Assembly (NCBI GenBank): GCA_951799405.1
Contig: OX637361.1
Location: 9,708,170 to 9,772,169 of the forward strand
DNA from: Agapetus fuscipes
Lineage: Eukaryota > Arthropoda > Insecta > Trichoptera > Glossosomatidae
Direction: 5' to 3'
Length of the DNA stretch: 64,000 nucleotides
Numbering within the stretch: position 1 is the first letter of the stretch; the number at the start of each line of letters is the position of its first letter. Shown here piece by piece: positions 11,548 through 22,660 of the stretch. The notes beneath the pieces are model-generated. The model saw nothing but the letters and a program-made list of their open reading frames with translations. It did not search any database and was not told the DNA's origin. The position numbers were made by a program, and so were the translations under genes.

Positions 11548-11640
11548 TTTGTCTGTCTGTCTGCTTGTGGGCATGCATTTGATATGAGTTTTGAATGTTA
11601 ATATACATATCTTCGCAACATAGATTAAAGATGATAGATT
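11548..11640 (+). repeat. Family C repeat, 3' fragment
   Basis: Only the last ~90 bp: CTGCTTGTGGGCATGCATTT to AACATAGATTAAAGATGATA. Confidence 0.7.
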
Positions 11641-12147
11641 TTTGTGCGACAGTTGGACGCTTAGTCTAATTTATTTTAAAAACATTTAAAACTTTAGGTG
11701 TGTCTTATGAAAAATAAATATATATATAATATGTTGCAAAGAGAGCATTTTTTTTTAAATACAAAAAGGACTTAAAAATTAACGACGCTTTGACAGTATT
11801 AAATCTTTCCTTTGTACATGCCTTTCTTCTAGCCGTAAAAAATTACAGCGTCGCACGGCGGGCTCAAATTCAGCAAAATTGTATCGCGTAATGTTTTTTT
11901 AGGCCGCAAAACCGACGGAGCATTATTCTGTAAGCTTTATGGCGCAGGGAAACATGTAAATTTCCGGCGAAACTGAATTACAAGTACCGAAAATTTATGC
12001 GTACATGAAATAGTACAGTTGACAATTAAAATATCATAGTCATCACAAATGAGCTGGGAAAATTGACTGAGCGTACATTTGAAATTTAATTTTTTTACGG
12101 CGGGCAAACATCACACAAAAATATTATGCACACATGAAATCGTACAG
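11641..12147. other. No recognisable feature
   Basis: AT-rich spacer; a (TA)-rich stretch at about 11720-11730. The last three bases (CAG) repeat just after the next element. Confidence 0.4.
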
Positions 12148-13325
12148 TACCCTTAGTACGAGTTGCAAAACTTGAGTAATGTAAAGTTTACGGCAATTAT
12201 TAAAGTGTGAATGTGTGAATACACAAACCCTACAAAATCTAATTATTAAAGAGTGATTTCCCCCAAAATCTGCCGTTTTTGTTTGTTTGAACTTGATTTT
12301 CTTCATCACTGTAACTCTTTTGCCAAGACCAAAAAGTGTAACTAACATAAACGGCAGATTTTGGGAGAAATCACTCTTTAATATTTTCGAAAAGTTTTAG
12401 CGGAAACATTGTAGAACTCCATTTTAATTATTAAAAAATGATAACAAACTTTGTTTAGTTCTACTTTATTTATTTTTATTTAGTTACAAACAAAAATAAC
12501 GAGTTGTGACCGGTTTCGGCCTCTTGGCCATCCTCAGAGAAACTGAAATCTTAAAATAATGGGAGACTATATAAAGCAAAATGAATATTATACACACAGT
12601 AGAATTAGGAGAAATATGAAAAATTATAAAGAATAGCTTTGTGAATTTATCAAGTTGTATACTAAGAACAGTATGGACAAAAACAAATAGTTAAGTGAAG
12701 AGTAGGAAATTTACTAAGAATAAATTTAAGTAAATTTAACCCGTAACAACGAACAATACAAAATTATGAACAATTATAAAGTAACTTTATTTACCAATAC
12801 TAGAAAATGACAAGTGTATGATAATGTTCTGAGAAATGAACCATTAAGAGGATTAAACAAACAAGAAGGAATGTATGTTTTATGTAAATTTCCAAAGAGA
12901 GCTAAAGTGAGTGTACCAAATCAAATACAAAGAGAGAAAAAAAAACAACAAAAAATAACAAAAAATCAATAAATCAATAAATCAATCCAAGTGTATCTGT
13001 CAGAAACAATTTAAATACAATACTCTTCACTTAACTATTTGTTTTTGTCCATACTGTTCTTAGTATACCTACAACTTGATAAATTCACAAAGCTATTCTT
13101 TATAATTTTTCATATTTCTCATAATTCTACTGTGTGTATAATATTCATTTTGCTTTATATAGTCTCCCATTGTTTTAAGATTTCAGTTTTTAACTCGTTA
13201 TTTTTGTTTGTAACTAAATAAAAATAAATAAAGTAGAACTAAACAAAGTTTGTTATCATTTTTTAATAATTAATATTTTCCGTAAACTTTACTTTCCTCA
13301 AGTTTTGCAACTCGTACTAAGGGTA
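12148..13325. mobile_element. Foldback element, 1178 bp, with a ribozyme in the left arm
   Basis: The outer arms are near-perfect inverse copies: TACCCTTAGTACGAGTTGC at the left and its inverse at the right, about 47 bp, with CAG outside both ends (12145-12147, 13326-13328). Long inner arms follow, about 12430-12680 and 13020-13290. A smaller inverted repeat lies inside the left part (12243-12273 against 12353-12383). No coding capacity. The left inner arm contains a hammerhead core (12508-12537) that is cleanly missing from the matching place in the right arm (near 13190). Element class unknown. Confidence 0.75.
12508..12537 (-). ncRNA. Hammerhead ribozyme core
   Basis: Minus strand order: CTGAGGA (fits CUGANGA), T, perfect 4-bp stem II GGCC/GGCC with loop AAGA, GAA, the palindrome ACCGGT as minimal stem III, then C at the cleavage position. 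Stem I outside the core is weak (mismatch at the second pair), so activity may be reduced or need a partner strand. Confidence 0.65.
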
Positions 13326-13450
13326 CAGTTAATAATTAACATCTAAATGAGTTGGAGAAATGGATACAGGACGTATTTCAAATAAGATTTTTTCTCGGCG
13401 GGTAAACAGCAAACGTTTTTGTTCCTTTGATCCGGGTTCCTGTGTTCCGA

Positions 13451-13948
13451 GGACCGGTCTGTAGTTCAGTAGTAACACTTCGGACTCTGAATGGCAGGTT
13501 GTGGGTTCGAATCCCGGCGGAGAAAAAAAAAATACCATTTATATTTTCAAATTTGCTCTTCGCTGGGTTGAAAAAATCATAAACTTGTACCAATGACCGG
13601 TCACCAAAGGTCCATCCAGCCTTACAGCAACTGGGTCTTGCTTGAGAATTGGTGCTTTGCAGCGACGACGACCAAGCTCGTAAAAAGGTCGATAGCTCAA
13701 TTGGTGGAATGCTTGCATTCCATGCCGAGAGCAAGGGTTCGATCTCAAGGCTTACTCAGCCTTTACAAAAAATGAGAACCAGCTCCCCCGGGAGCTGGAA
13801 AACCCCCACTTCAACTAAAAGTGGTTGACGTGAGGCCGGCCCCCTTACCCGTAAAAAAAAGGTCCCGAATCGCCACATGTGACTCCTTCGGGGATAACGC
13901 AGGTAAAAGTTACACTATATGTGTAGCTTAGTTGCGTTGCGATCCTTA
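13451..13948 (+). mobile_element. Dimeric SINE B-A
   Basis: A complete B head (GGACCGGTCTGTAGTTCAGT, B box GGGTTCGAATCCC at 13502-13514) and B body run through GACCAAGCTCG into an A head at about 13688 (GATAGCTCAATTGG), then a shortened A body and the standard end TAGCTTAGTTGCGTT. The same junction (AAGCTCGTAAAAAGGTCGAT) appears inverted at 20735-20745, so this is a propagated chimera, not a chance neighbour pair. Confidence 0.85.
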
Positions 13949-14064
13949 GCAAATACTTTTTGCCTTTTCCCCTAGAAACCTGGTTGTTTGACGTCACATT
14001 TTTTTTGTCTCAAGCCCATAGTGTAACGTCAATGTTGGAGAAGAATTCAATCGGGTAAAGACAT

Positions 14065-14262
14065 GTGAATATTTAAGATTATAACAAAATGAATGCCTAC
14101 AAGAAACGCGTGAAAGATCGCGCTTTCACACGCTGCATGTGCACTTAAAAACAAAACATAAACCGTGTATATTTTTCCGAACTTCCTTGAAACAGGGGTG
14201 CCATTATCAAAGTGAACTTATTAAACAGTATGGGTGGTCAGTTTCATACCAAACTATACCAA
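14065..14262 (-). repeat. Family C repeat, diverged
   Basis: Recognised by CACACGCTGCATGTGCAC, GAAACAGGGGTGCCATT and AGTATGGGTGGTCAG. Confidence 0.75.
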
Positions 14263-14737
14263 AAAAAAGGGAAGCAATAAAAATAAATGTTTTTGACGTT
14301 AAAATTAAGGTATTAAATTTGATCTACAGTTGGTTCTTTTCTTTCGTACGGAAAATTCGCATTACACGCTGGATCAGCCGTGGATTTGTTGTGTATGAAT
14401 AACACCATTTGTTTCCAGTTTAAAACACAGGATAAAGTATTTGAGTAGGTTGTAGGTTGGCAGAAATACACTGTTCTCAAAACTAACTTCGTGCTGTGCG
14501 GGTGGTATTCAAGAATTCTCCAGGCGCTACATCTCAAAACATTTTTACAAGTTTCGCTTGCTTACAAAATTCTGCACAGATAGTAACCAAACTTAGGTTT
14601 CTGAAGTTTGTCCGTACTTTTTAAGTGCTCTTTTTTACTGGAAAATCATTATTTTTCACATATGTTTAAAGGGGATTTTCTTTGGGTATTGATTTGCAAT
14701 GTTGGCGGCTAGGGCATTTAATTTTAAGTTAAACTTT
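14263..14737. other. No recognisable feature
   Basis: No gene signals. Ends in an (AAT)n microsatellite (14738-14759) next to the following C copy. Confidence 0.4.
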
Positions 14738-14765
14738 AATAATAATAATAATAATAATCATCTAA

Positions 14766-15008
14766 TAATCTAAGTTGCAAGGATATATTCATTCAAAGCT
14801 CTCAGATGTATGCCCACAAACAAACACGTGTAGTTCGCTCTTACAAATGCTGATTGTGTACCTACTTACAAATAAAATCCAAACCTCAAATGAACATAAG
14901 CCCTGCAACTCCTGCCGACATTCCCTGAAACAGGGGTGACATTGGCAAAGTGAACCATTTTTTACAGTATGGGTGGTCAGACTCATACCAACCTATAAGT
15001 CAAGGAAT
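14766..15008 (-). repeat. Family C repeat, near full length
   Basis: Close to the 32197 and 37331 copies (TGCTGATTGTGTAC variant), suggesting a recent subfamily. Its tail abuts the (AAT)n microsatellite at 14738. Confidence 0.9.
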
Positions 15009-15085
15009 TTTAATATTAAATAATAAATAAAGCACTTTTGTGTTCTTTCGGGTTTGACCATGTTCCACTTGCAGCTCCCACATCT

Positions 15086-15126
15086 GCCGACGTTTCGCTA
15101 TCACGAGCAGAAAGCATCTTCAAGGC
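15086..15126 (-). ncRNA. Decayed hammerhead ribozyme
   Basis: Minus strand: stem I GCC/GGC is intact and GAAACGTCGGC has the ACGT stem III and cleavage C. The core reads TTGAAGA in place of CUGANGA and stem II is only about 3 bp. Probably an inactive relic. Confidence 0.4.
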
Positions 15127-15247
15127 GAGTTTTCAAAGCGCAGTGGCGGTTTTCGTTTTCTTCGCGGACGCGCGTTGGAGTAATTTGATTTCGCAGCTGT
15201 TTGCTAAAGTTATTTTTTGTACATCATTATTTAAAATATTTTGTGCT

Positions 15248-15470
15248 CCTTGACTCATAGGTTAGTATAAGGCTGGCCCACGTGCTGTAAAAAAATGGTC
15301 GCTTTTGCCAATGCCACCCTGGTTTCAGTTGCAAGGTTTATGTTCATGTGAGATTTTTATTTGTATGCACTCATGCAGAGTGTGTAAGTGCGAACCTACA
15401 TGTACCTGTTTATGGGCATGCATTTAATATGAGCCTTAAATTTTAACATATCTTTGGAGCTAAGATACAG
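15248..15470 (+). repeat. Family C repeat, diverged
   Basis: CCTTGACTCATAGGTTAGT start, shortened middle, ends near ATCTTTGGAGCTAAGATA with an eroded tail. Confidence 0.75.
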
Positions 15471-15487
15471 CTACCGAACTACTCCGT

Positions 15488-15656
15488 AAGTATCCATTTT
15501 TGTGAGGCCTGAGTAATCCTTGTCGGTATTTTACTTTGGCTTTGAAATCAGCACCGAAACAGAAAATCATTTCTGACACCCTTGATGGGATTTGAACCGG
15601 AGCTCTCGGTATGGAATGCAAATAGGTAGGTACTCTACCAACTGAGCTATTGACCG
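15488..15656 (-). mobile_element. SINE family A, 5' half
   Basis: tRNA head at the right (CAATAGCTCAGTTGGTAGAG in inverse) with a small internal duplication (TAGGTAGGTAC at 15627-15637) in the anticodon-arm region. The 3' half is missing. Confidence 0.75.
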
Positions 15657-15683
15657 TTAATTATTGAAAAAAATAATGATTTA

Positions 15684-15725
15684 TTGACGTTTCGTTGATG
15701 TCGTTACCAACGTCTTCAAGAGACA
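15684..15725 (-). ncRNA. Decayed hammerhead ribozyme
   Basis: Minus strand: TTGAAGA, a 5-bp stem II CGTTG/CAACG, then GAAACGTC. The first core C is changed to T and stem I is not convincing. Same type as 46573-46613. Confidence 0.35.
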
Positions 15726-15792
15726 CTATTTTGATGCGTTGAAAAAAAATTACAATCGACCATATGCCTCTTAAAATTCAAAATCAATAATA

Positions 15793-15980
15793 TTGTGTCA
15801 CCCCTGTTTCAGGGAAGGACGACAAGAGTTGCAGGGCTTATGTTCATTTGAGATTGGGTTTTTATAATGTAGGCCCACATGCGGCATGTGAGCGCGAAAT
15901 TATACATGTCTGCTTGTGGGAATGCATTTAATATAAATCTTAAATGATATATATCCTTGCAGCTTAGATTAGATTAGATT
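15793..15980 (+). repeat. Family C repeat, 5'-truncated
   Basis: Starts at TGTCACCCCTGTTTCAGGG and ends in (GATTA)n. CACATGCGGCATGTGAGC subfamily. Confidence 0.85.
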
Positions 15981-16182
15981 GTGTACAGGTGAATAATTTT
16001 CAAAGTAAAGTTGGGTGTCTCAATGATTATTTTAATTAATAAAAAAAGTCGTACCTTCATAAATTTAAATTTAAACCTAAACAAACGTAGTTAGCTGATT
16101 AAATTAATTAAAACTTTGTCGGTACATGTGTTAGTAAAAGGAAAAAACAGGGGTGCTAATTTCAGATTCAATGCTATGAAAA

Positions 16183-16358
16183 CCAGGGCTGGAAGTCTCA
16201 TCACCACGGTAATTCTTACCTACCGAATATCGGTAATATTTGTAGAAAGACTTATCAGCTGTTCACTTGCGGCCATCTTGGATTGACAGGTCTTTATACA
16301 AATATTACCGATATTCGGTAGGTAAGAATTAACGTGGTGATGAGACTTCCAGCCCTGG
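16183..16358. mobile_element. MITE with ~60-bp terminal inverted repeats
   Basis: Ends CCAGGGCTGGAAGTCTCATC and its inverse; the arms extend inward through CTTACCTACCGAATATCGG to about 60 bp, around a ~45-bp loop. The CAGGG terminus resembles hAT elements, but no matching 8-bp duplication is visible, so class is uncertain. Non-coding. Confidence 0.75.
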
Positions 16359-16949
16359 TATATAAAAAATATAACGTGTCGTCTACCAAAATTAAATTGT
16401 AAAAAATATAGTATAAGATAGTTTTTGCCTGATTTTGCCTGATGACCTCTTATTACGAAGTTAAATAAAAAGATAAAAAATATTCACAACTCAAAAATTA
16501 GAATGTTTATCGTGGTCTAGTGGCACTGGAGCTTCCGTATTTTTTGCCCATGACTACGATAGACATGTTCAGTTTGAACTTGTAACATCTAATTATACGT
16601 CACATTAACATTGCGCTAAAGAAGCAAAACATAGACATAAGCGAAACGTGCGGAATCTTCGAAAGACGCAGGTAGTCAACCCCGGAAAAGAACTTTCACT
16701 TGTTATTGACAATATCAACAGAGAACGACTGAAATCGATGTTCTCCAAAGTCTAATGACTATAAGAAAAAAAATCAAACTCAGTATGTTGTTGATTACGC
16801 TCGAAACGTACCGCGTGAAGTTTGATGTAGATCGGATAACAAACTTTTTTTTTCATATAAATAAAATGTATGGAAATGGTGGTTTCCTATGTCTAGCTAA
16901 ACCGTTATTAACTGTAGATTCTTCTTCTTCTTCGTGTCAGCTTCACACC
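16359..16949. other. No recognisable feature
   Basis: AT-rich; a short (TTC)n run at 16920-16934. A tRNA-like stretch near 16511 lacks a B box. Confidence 0.4.
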
Positions 16950-17450
16950 GTATTGGCCCAGTAACGAGCAATGTCTACAGTTTTTGGTTTCCCGCAAAGA
17001 GATCATCCATGGAGCACCTTGTCGGACAGGAGGGACAACACCGCAGACGCTCCATAGTTTGCTGAGCTCCACACTCACACAGTGTAGAGTCCTCCCGTCC
17101 CAGAAATCCCCAGGTCAACATGTTGGCCCGGGCTCTTCCAACATTGGTCCTCAATCTGTTCATAGATTTCCACACGGGCCACTCGAGGTTCTTTCCTGGA
17201 GGTAGGCTCTCTGCAGGCTGCACAAAGCTCTCGGGGCATTCCTCTTTCCACATTTGCAATCTCTCCGCCACTGGATCCGAAGACAAGGGCTGGACGGAAC
17301 TAAGGAAGCTGTGTCTCGACTTCAGGCGCTGCTGTGATGAAAAATGCCACTTCCGTAATTGCAGTGCTGTGTGCACGTTAGAGCCGTCTGCCTCTCGACT
17401 CTCGAAGCCACCTTGCGTCTGATGTGGCTGTAGCTTACATTAGAAAAAGA
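16950..17450 (-). pseudogene. Non-LTR retrotransposon C-terminal fragment
   Basis: An open stretch (17376-16975) contains WKSMNRLRTNVGRARANML and LCECGAQQTMERLRCC, a Cys-rich segment near the C terminus of insect LINE ORF2 proteins; the family's usual His before the last Cys is Arg here. A +1 shift is needed to reach the conserved end VDIARYWANTV and stop at about 16957. Upstream, another frame (to about 17450) encodes IRRKVASRVERQTAL, also typical. At least two frameshifts, no RT core: a dead 5'-truncated copy. Confidence 0.85.
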
Positions 17451-18054
17451 TCATGTGAAGTTGTATAGTGATCGATTTTTTTTTCAACATTTTTATTTTT
17501 TCCTTTGCTTATGAGTAACGCTGCCTCCCTTACCTGTGGAAATAAATTGATGCCACATACCCGCTTGGCGGAATGGAACAAACTAAGTAGGTACCTACCT
17601 ACTGCTTGTTTATTTATAGCGAAAAAAAATGAATGAACGAAAAATAAATTAATCTATAAATAAAAAATCCCGGTATAAAAATTTTGCTGCAACCCTAGCT
17701 AGAAGCTTACCTCTTGGTACGGATTGGCACGAAATTTAAATTGAAAACGAATTACAGGGTTAGCACATACGTCAAAAAAAAAAACCCCGGGACAAAAAAG
17801 TAATTTTCTGCACACTGAACCTATGTCAAAGTGTAAGGCATTCATTGCTAATTCGAGCATGGAACAAAATTCCCCCTACCGAATTAGCTTGATGAAAAAA
17901 ATTACTACGCGAAAAAAAAACGGAATTCACCATGTATTTATTTGAACACTAATTTTACTGAAACTCGTTTGACTTTTTACTTTTCCTTTTGAATAAATAT
18001 TTTTTTGTACTCAGTTGTATTTTTTCTTCTTCTATTGCTTTTTTACTGAAGATT
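17451..18054. other. No recognisable feature
   Basis: AT-rich spacer with short homopolymers; no gene. Confidence 0.4.
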
Positions 18055-18200
18055 ACTTCAACTGAAAGTGGTTGGTGTGAGGCCGGCCCCCTTACCTGTA
18101 AAAATAAATAGGTCCCGAAGCGCCACATGTGACCCTTTCGGGAAAACACAGGCATGAAGTTACATTATATGTGTAGCTTAGTTGCGTTTTTTGCGTTTTT
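18055..18200 (+). mobile_element. SINE family A, 3' fragment
   Basis: From CTTCAACTGAAAGTGG to TAGCTTAGTTGCGTTTTTTG. The GGTCCCGAAGCGCCAC variant is the dimer-type A half. Confidence 0.85.
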
Positions 18201-18227
18201 GTCGATTATCATAGAGATTTTCGCTGG

Positions 18228-18475
18228 TTCCTTAACAAACACCTTATATGGGGTTGATCTCCCATGCTGTAAAAAAAGTTTCACCTTTGCCAATGCCACC
18301 ATTGTTTCAGGAAAAGGCAGTAAGAGTTTTGGAGAGTGTGTGTATTTGAGGTTTGGTTTATTATTTTAGTGTACATGCAGCGTGTGTAAGCCCAATCTTA
18401 CTCGTTTCTGCTTGTGGGCGCGCATTATACATGAGTCTTATTTGTTAATATATATTTTCAACATAGATCATAAAT
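18228..18475 (+). repeat. Family C repeat, diverged
   Basis: Begins CCTTAACAAACACCTTATAT (altered head), keeps CCATGCTGTAAAAAAAG and GCCACCATTGTTTCAGG, ends CAACATAGATCATAAATAG. Confidence 0.75.
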
Positions 18476-19094
18476 AGAGCTACATTTCAAGTTGCATTTT
18501 ACGCCTTTAAACATGCTTCCAGCTACCCTCTCAAAGACTCGTTGAGTACTATTCAAACATGTGACAGACAGGCGCGTGCAAAAGGTGTAGGCAAATACAT
18601 TTAATTTTGATTTAATATTAAAAACATCTTAAATCTGAATTTCAAGCTTACATGGTTTTTTACCATATATTGCCTACCTATTAGGCGCATGTGCCTGTAT
18701 GGGATGAACGCCTTTGTTGACAGGCATGTCAAAACTAGCAAATATGTCATGAAAGGAAGATGCGTTGGTTCGAGTAATGTATAATCCTAAGGGGAAACAT
18801 GTTTTGTTTACTATTGACCTGTTTTCAAAGCATAGAATTATTCAGGAGGGAAATTTTAGTCAATATGTTAATGGGTTCGTATCGTTTCATTGAATGGATG
18901 CAAAAGCAACTAGTGCCTTACATGCTAAAGTTCTAAGAAGGTTCACTCAACCTTAATTTGAAATAAGCATGCTTTATAAGATACTTCTGCTCATAGTCAT
19001 ATTATGCTATTTAAGGCGACAGTCGCTTGAAGTTGCAAGTATTCAGTGGGTTAACTGAGGCATATAGTGCCTTTTTTTGAAATAAGCGTCTAAA
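18476..19094. other. No recognisable feature
   Basis: No gene or known repeat recognised. Confidence 0.4.
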
Positions 19095-19312
19095 AATCTC
19101 TAAATCTAAGCTGCAAAGAAATATATCATTTAAGATTCATATTAAACGGATTTCCACAAGCACACATGTATAAGTTTGCTCTAACACATGCCGCATGTGG
19201 ACCTACAATATAAAAACCCAATCTCAAATGAACATAAGCCCTGCAACTCTTGCCGACCTTCCCTGAAACAGGGGTGGAATTGGCAAAGTGAACCGTTTTT
19301 TACAGTATGAGT
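19095..19312 (-). repeat. Family C repeat, 5'-truncated
   Basis: CACATGCCGCATGTGGACC subfamily. Stops at TACAGTATGAGTG, so the first ~40 bp of the family are missing. Confidence 0.85.
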
Positions 19313-19375
19313 GATATTTAAATAGAAAATACAACCTTCGATGCAAATCTTTGCCCTTTCTCAAAATTTTCACAA

Positions 19376-19706
19376 GTCCGGTCGATAGCTCAGTTGGTAG
19401 AGTGCTCGCATTCTACCCCGTGAGCTCGGGTTCGAATCCCACCGAGGAAGGTGTCAGAAATGATTTCCTATTTCGGTGTTTATTTCAAACCCCATAATAA
19501 AAATACCGGCAAGGTTTACTCAGCCTTCACAAGAAATGAGTACCAGCCCCCTTGGGAGCTGGGAAACCCCCACTTCAACTGAAGTGGTTGGCGTAAGGCC
19601 GGCCCCCTTACCTGTAAAAATAAATAGGTTCAACTCGCCACATGCGACGCCTTCGGGGATAACGCGGCAAGAAGTTACACTATATGTGTAGCTTAGTTGC
19701 GTTGCG
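19376..19706 (+). mobile_element. SINE family A, full length
   Basis: Head GTCCGGTCGATAGCTCAGTT with A box at 19386-19397 and B box GGTTCGAATCC at about 19429-19439; ends TAGCTTAGTTGCGTTGCG. Very similar to the copy at 38935-39265, hence young. No clear target duplication found. Confidence 0.9.
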
Positions 19707-20089
19707 TACACCAAAAAATGGTAGAAAACAAGAAAATTCAAAACAGATTTTTCTCAGTGCTAATGAAAAAAGTGCAACTCATAAAATGCAGTCGTTAGCA
19801 AGTAAAACTGCAAAATACGATACTTTGAGTTTGGAAGGTAATGACATAAAATTTCAGAGATATACATATTTTCATTAATAATGTCAATATTTTTCAATCA
19901 ATTTTACTTTTAAATTTAAGCAGTCTAGACATCGATACTTACGTGAAATCTACAATAATATTTGATTAAAAACAATAATGTTTCCTAAAAAATCATGGGC
20001 AGAAACCTGGAGCAGTCTAAGGCGATTACGCTGAGGGTTACTATAGTTCAAATTTTAATATTAAAGAATACTGTGAAAATGTAAAATAA
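19707..20089. other. No recognisable feature
   Basis: AT-rich, non-coding as far as can be seen. Confidence 0.4.
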
Positions 20090-20250
20090 TAATAATCCAA
20101 GTAGCTAAGATATGTTGACATTCAGAACTCATATCAAATAATGCCCCCAAACAGACACGTGTAAGTTCACACTTAGAAATGCTGAATGTGGAATTAAAAC
20201 TTAAAATCCAAACCTCGAATGAACAAAAAACCTGAAAATTTTGACATACT
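20090..20250 (-). repeat. Family C repeat, 3' portion
   Basis: Recognisable from CCAAGTAGCTAAGATATG to AATCCAAACCTCGAATG; the 5' half is absent or too diverged. Confidence 0.7.
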
Positions 20251-20474
20251 CGTATTATATTTGAAAATCGATAAGTAAGAGCTATTGAATAAATATACAT
20301 GTTTTTCAGAATTTTCAACTCTTTTGGTTTCACACTAAGAAGACACGCAACTTTAGAATGATTTCTATGAAACTAATTTATTACTACAGAGTATCGTTAC
20401 TACTTCTTCTTCTTTTGTGCAATTTTTATCGAAAACCAATAATCATCATGGTTGTTTTGACCTTGAATAATAAA

Positions 20475-20771
20475 TAAAACGCAGCTAAGCTACACATATA
20501 GTGTAACTTATTGCCTACGTTATCCCCGAAGGAATCGCATGTGGCGCTTCTGGACCTAGTTTTTTTAGAGGTAAGGGGGCCGGCCTCACACCAACCACCT
20601 TCAGTTGAAGTGGGGGGTTCTCAGCTCCCGGGGGGCTGGTTGTCATTTCTTGTGAAGGCTGAGCAAGCCTTTGAAATCGAACCCTTGCTCTCGGCATGGA
20701 ATGCAAGCATTCTACCAATTGAGCTATCGACCTTTTTACGAGCTTGATCGTCGTCACTACAAAGCGCCAAT
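20475..20771 (-). mobile_element. Dimeric SINE B-A, B half truncated
   Basis: Complete A half on the minus strand, with the junction ACCTTTTTACGAGCTTG at about 20731-20747 and then only ~35 bp of the B 3' part. Independent copy of the chimera at 13451-13948. Confidence 0.85.
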
Positions 20772-21024
20772 CACAGATCACTGAATATAAAGAGATATGG
20801 TATGTTTCTATTGCAGTATCAAAACCAGCTGTCACCGTTTTCTCGGTAGGCGGGAACTAACATTACAATTACAATGGTAACTAGCGCTTGATTTGTTAAA
20901 AAAATTCCACATGCGATGGATAGAAAGAGCCTTAGCGCCATGAAATCAGGATCGCTTACGAAGTTTTGATCGCGAGTTTTTGAGCTCGCACTCATACACT
21001 CACACTCGCATAAAGAATAAAATG

Positions 21025-21281
21025 CATATCGCACGTTTAATAATAAAGAGCAATAACTCAAAAAACATGAATGTTGGGAAAACGCGTTTGAAGTTCAGAC
21101 ACCCAGTACAACTTGTATGGGATGAAAAAGGCGGCCGATGTTTTATCTCGGTCATATTTGTCCAAATTGAACGGCTGTCGCATTCTACGCATTCTTCTCG
21201 CATTGTTCTTGCGTTTTATTACAAAATCTCGATTTTCCCAATTTTCGAGTTATTTCTCTTTATTATTAAACGTGCGATATG
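21025..21281. mobile_element. Palindromic MITE related to the 347-776 core
   Basis: Arms of about 40 bp start CATATCGCACGTTTAATAAT and are mirrored at the right end (to 21281). The interior is nearly identical to 423-688 of the Harbinger-like MITE. Here the element lacks the outer GACCCTCCGC repeats, so either this is the original mobile core or the outer arms were lost. No clear target duplication. Confidence 0.75.
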
Positions 21282-21481
21282 TAGAGTTGTGCAAAGTTGA
21301 TAATCTCTGCTAGCTATCGATCGATACTTGTTAATATCGATAATTCAATCTCTGAAGAAATACGTGTTAACATTGTATTATTCCTGTATATACAAGAATT
21401 GAACAAATCAAAACACACAATAATTTAACTTTCAATATAATAAATACTTAGCTCATGTATATAATAACTATATTTGGAGGA

Positions 21482-21580
21482 TTTTTAATAGGATTTATTT
21501 GATGGGCGCTGTTTTCGTATGAAACACACCCCAAGAGCCTTCTGTGAACTTGAACTATGCTATAGAAAGCGCGAATTCTT
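21482..21580 (-). mobile_element. SINE family B, 3' fragment
   Basis: Contains the inverse of CTCTTGGGGTGTG and CAGCGCCCATCAAATAAAT; about 100 bp. Confidence 0.7.
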
Positions 21581-21713
21581 TAGTTTTGCATTTGCTTAAC
21601 ATTCACAAAAAAACACAATATTTATTCTTCATTTAATTATTGTATTGGTCAAAAAGTGGATAACACTTAATTGATTGTTTTGGAAGTCATAACGTAATAA
21701 TGGCTTCTATTCT

Positions 21714-21965
21714 CCTTGACTGATAGGTTGGTATGAGGCTGACCACCCGTGCTGTAAAAATCGGTTCACTTTTACCAATGCAGCCCCGTTTCAGAGAACG
21801 GCGGCAGGAGTTGCAAGGCTTATGTTCATGTGAGGTTTTGTTTATTTATATGCACACATGCAGAATGTGTAGGCGCGAACCTACATGTGCCTGTCTGTGG
21901 GCATGCATTTAATATTGAGCCTTAAATATTAGCATATCTTTGCAGCTTAGATTATAGATAGATTC
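21714..21965 (+). repeat. Family C repeat, near full length
   Basis: CCTTGACTGATAGGTTGGTA start; same CACATGCAGAATGTGTAGGC subfamily as 4328-4573. Confidence 0.9.
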
Positions 21966-22371
21966 AAATTATATTGTTACAATAAAAACATAATATAATT
22001 ATCAAGTAGTTTTCGTCTTTTCTTGAAACAAATTTCAGAGGTATCGACATTCGACGAACACTACGCGCAGCACATCACTAGCGATGGCGTAAAAAAATGG
22101 CGACAAACCTCAAATATTTAAGTGCTTCAAATATTTAAAACGATTTAAAATGTACAATGCGGGTGCAATTCATTACTTTAACGGAAAAGAAATAATACCA
22201 TGATCCTTATACTCCTTATTTTGACTGTTATTTTAACACGGTAAAACATAAAAAAAAGGCATTTTGATAAAAACATGCGCAAAAATACGGATTTTCGAAC
22301 ATGATGGTTTTAATCACAGATCAGTTTTAATCATATCGGATTAACCAAGAGAACGCCCACATGCCATCCCT
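21966..22371. other. No recognisable feature
   Basis: AT-rich spacer without gene signals. Confidence 0.4.
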
Positions 22372-22576
22372 ATGGCGCCAATTCTCAAGCAAGACCCAGT
22401 TGCTGTAAGGCTGGATGGACCTTTGGTGACCGGTCATTGGTAAAGGTTTATAAACTTTAAACCCAACGAAGAGCAAATTTGAACATATAAATGGTTTATT
22501 TTTGTGCACCGCCGGGATTTGAACCCACAACCTTCCATTCAGAGTCCGAAGTGCTACCACTGAACTACGGACCGCA
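22372..22576 (-). mobile_element. SINE family B, head and body
   Basis: Minus strand: GGTCCGTAGTTCAGTGGTAG head at about 22571, B box GGGTTCAAATCCC at 22513-22525, body ending at GAATTGGCGCC (22373). The 3' tail is lost. Confidence 0.8.
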
Positions 22577-22660
22577 AGAGCTTATTTGAAAATACAAATG
22601 TTATATTTTTAGTGTTCAGCTGGGATTTGAACCCACAACCTTCCATTTACGAGTCAAAAC
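22577..22660 (-). mobile_element. SINE family B, second head fragment
   Basis: A further B-box region (GGGTTCAAATCCCAGC, about 22618-22633) directly beyond the previous head, suggesting two B insertions side by side. Confidence 0.65.

Noticed and set aside
13378..13734. 118-residue frame on the minus strand
   Set aside because: Lies wholly within the dimeric SINE; similar frames appear in every B or A copy.
16505..16575. tRNA-like sequence (CGTGGTCTAGTGGCACTGG)
   Set aside because: A-box-like only; no B box at the expected distance.
16975..17376. Cysteine-rich host protein
   Set aside because: The sequence matches the end of non-LTR ORF2 proteins, and flanking frames continue that homology through frameshifts.
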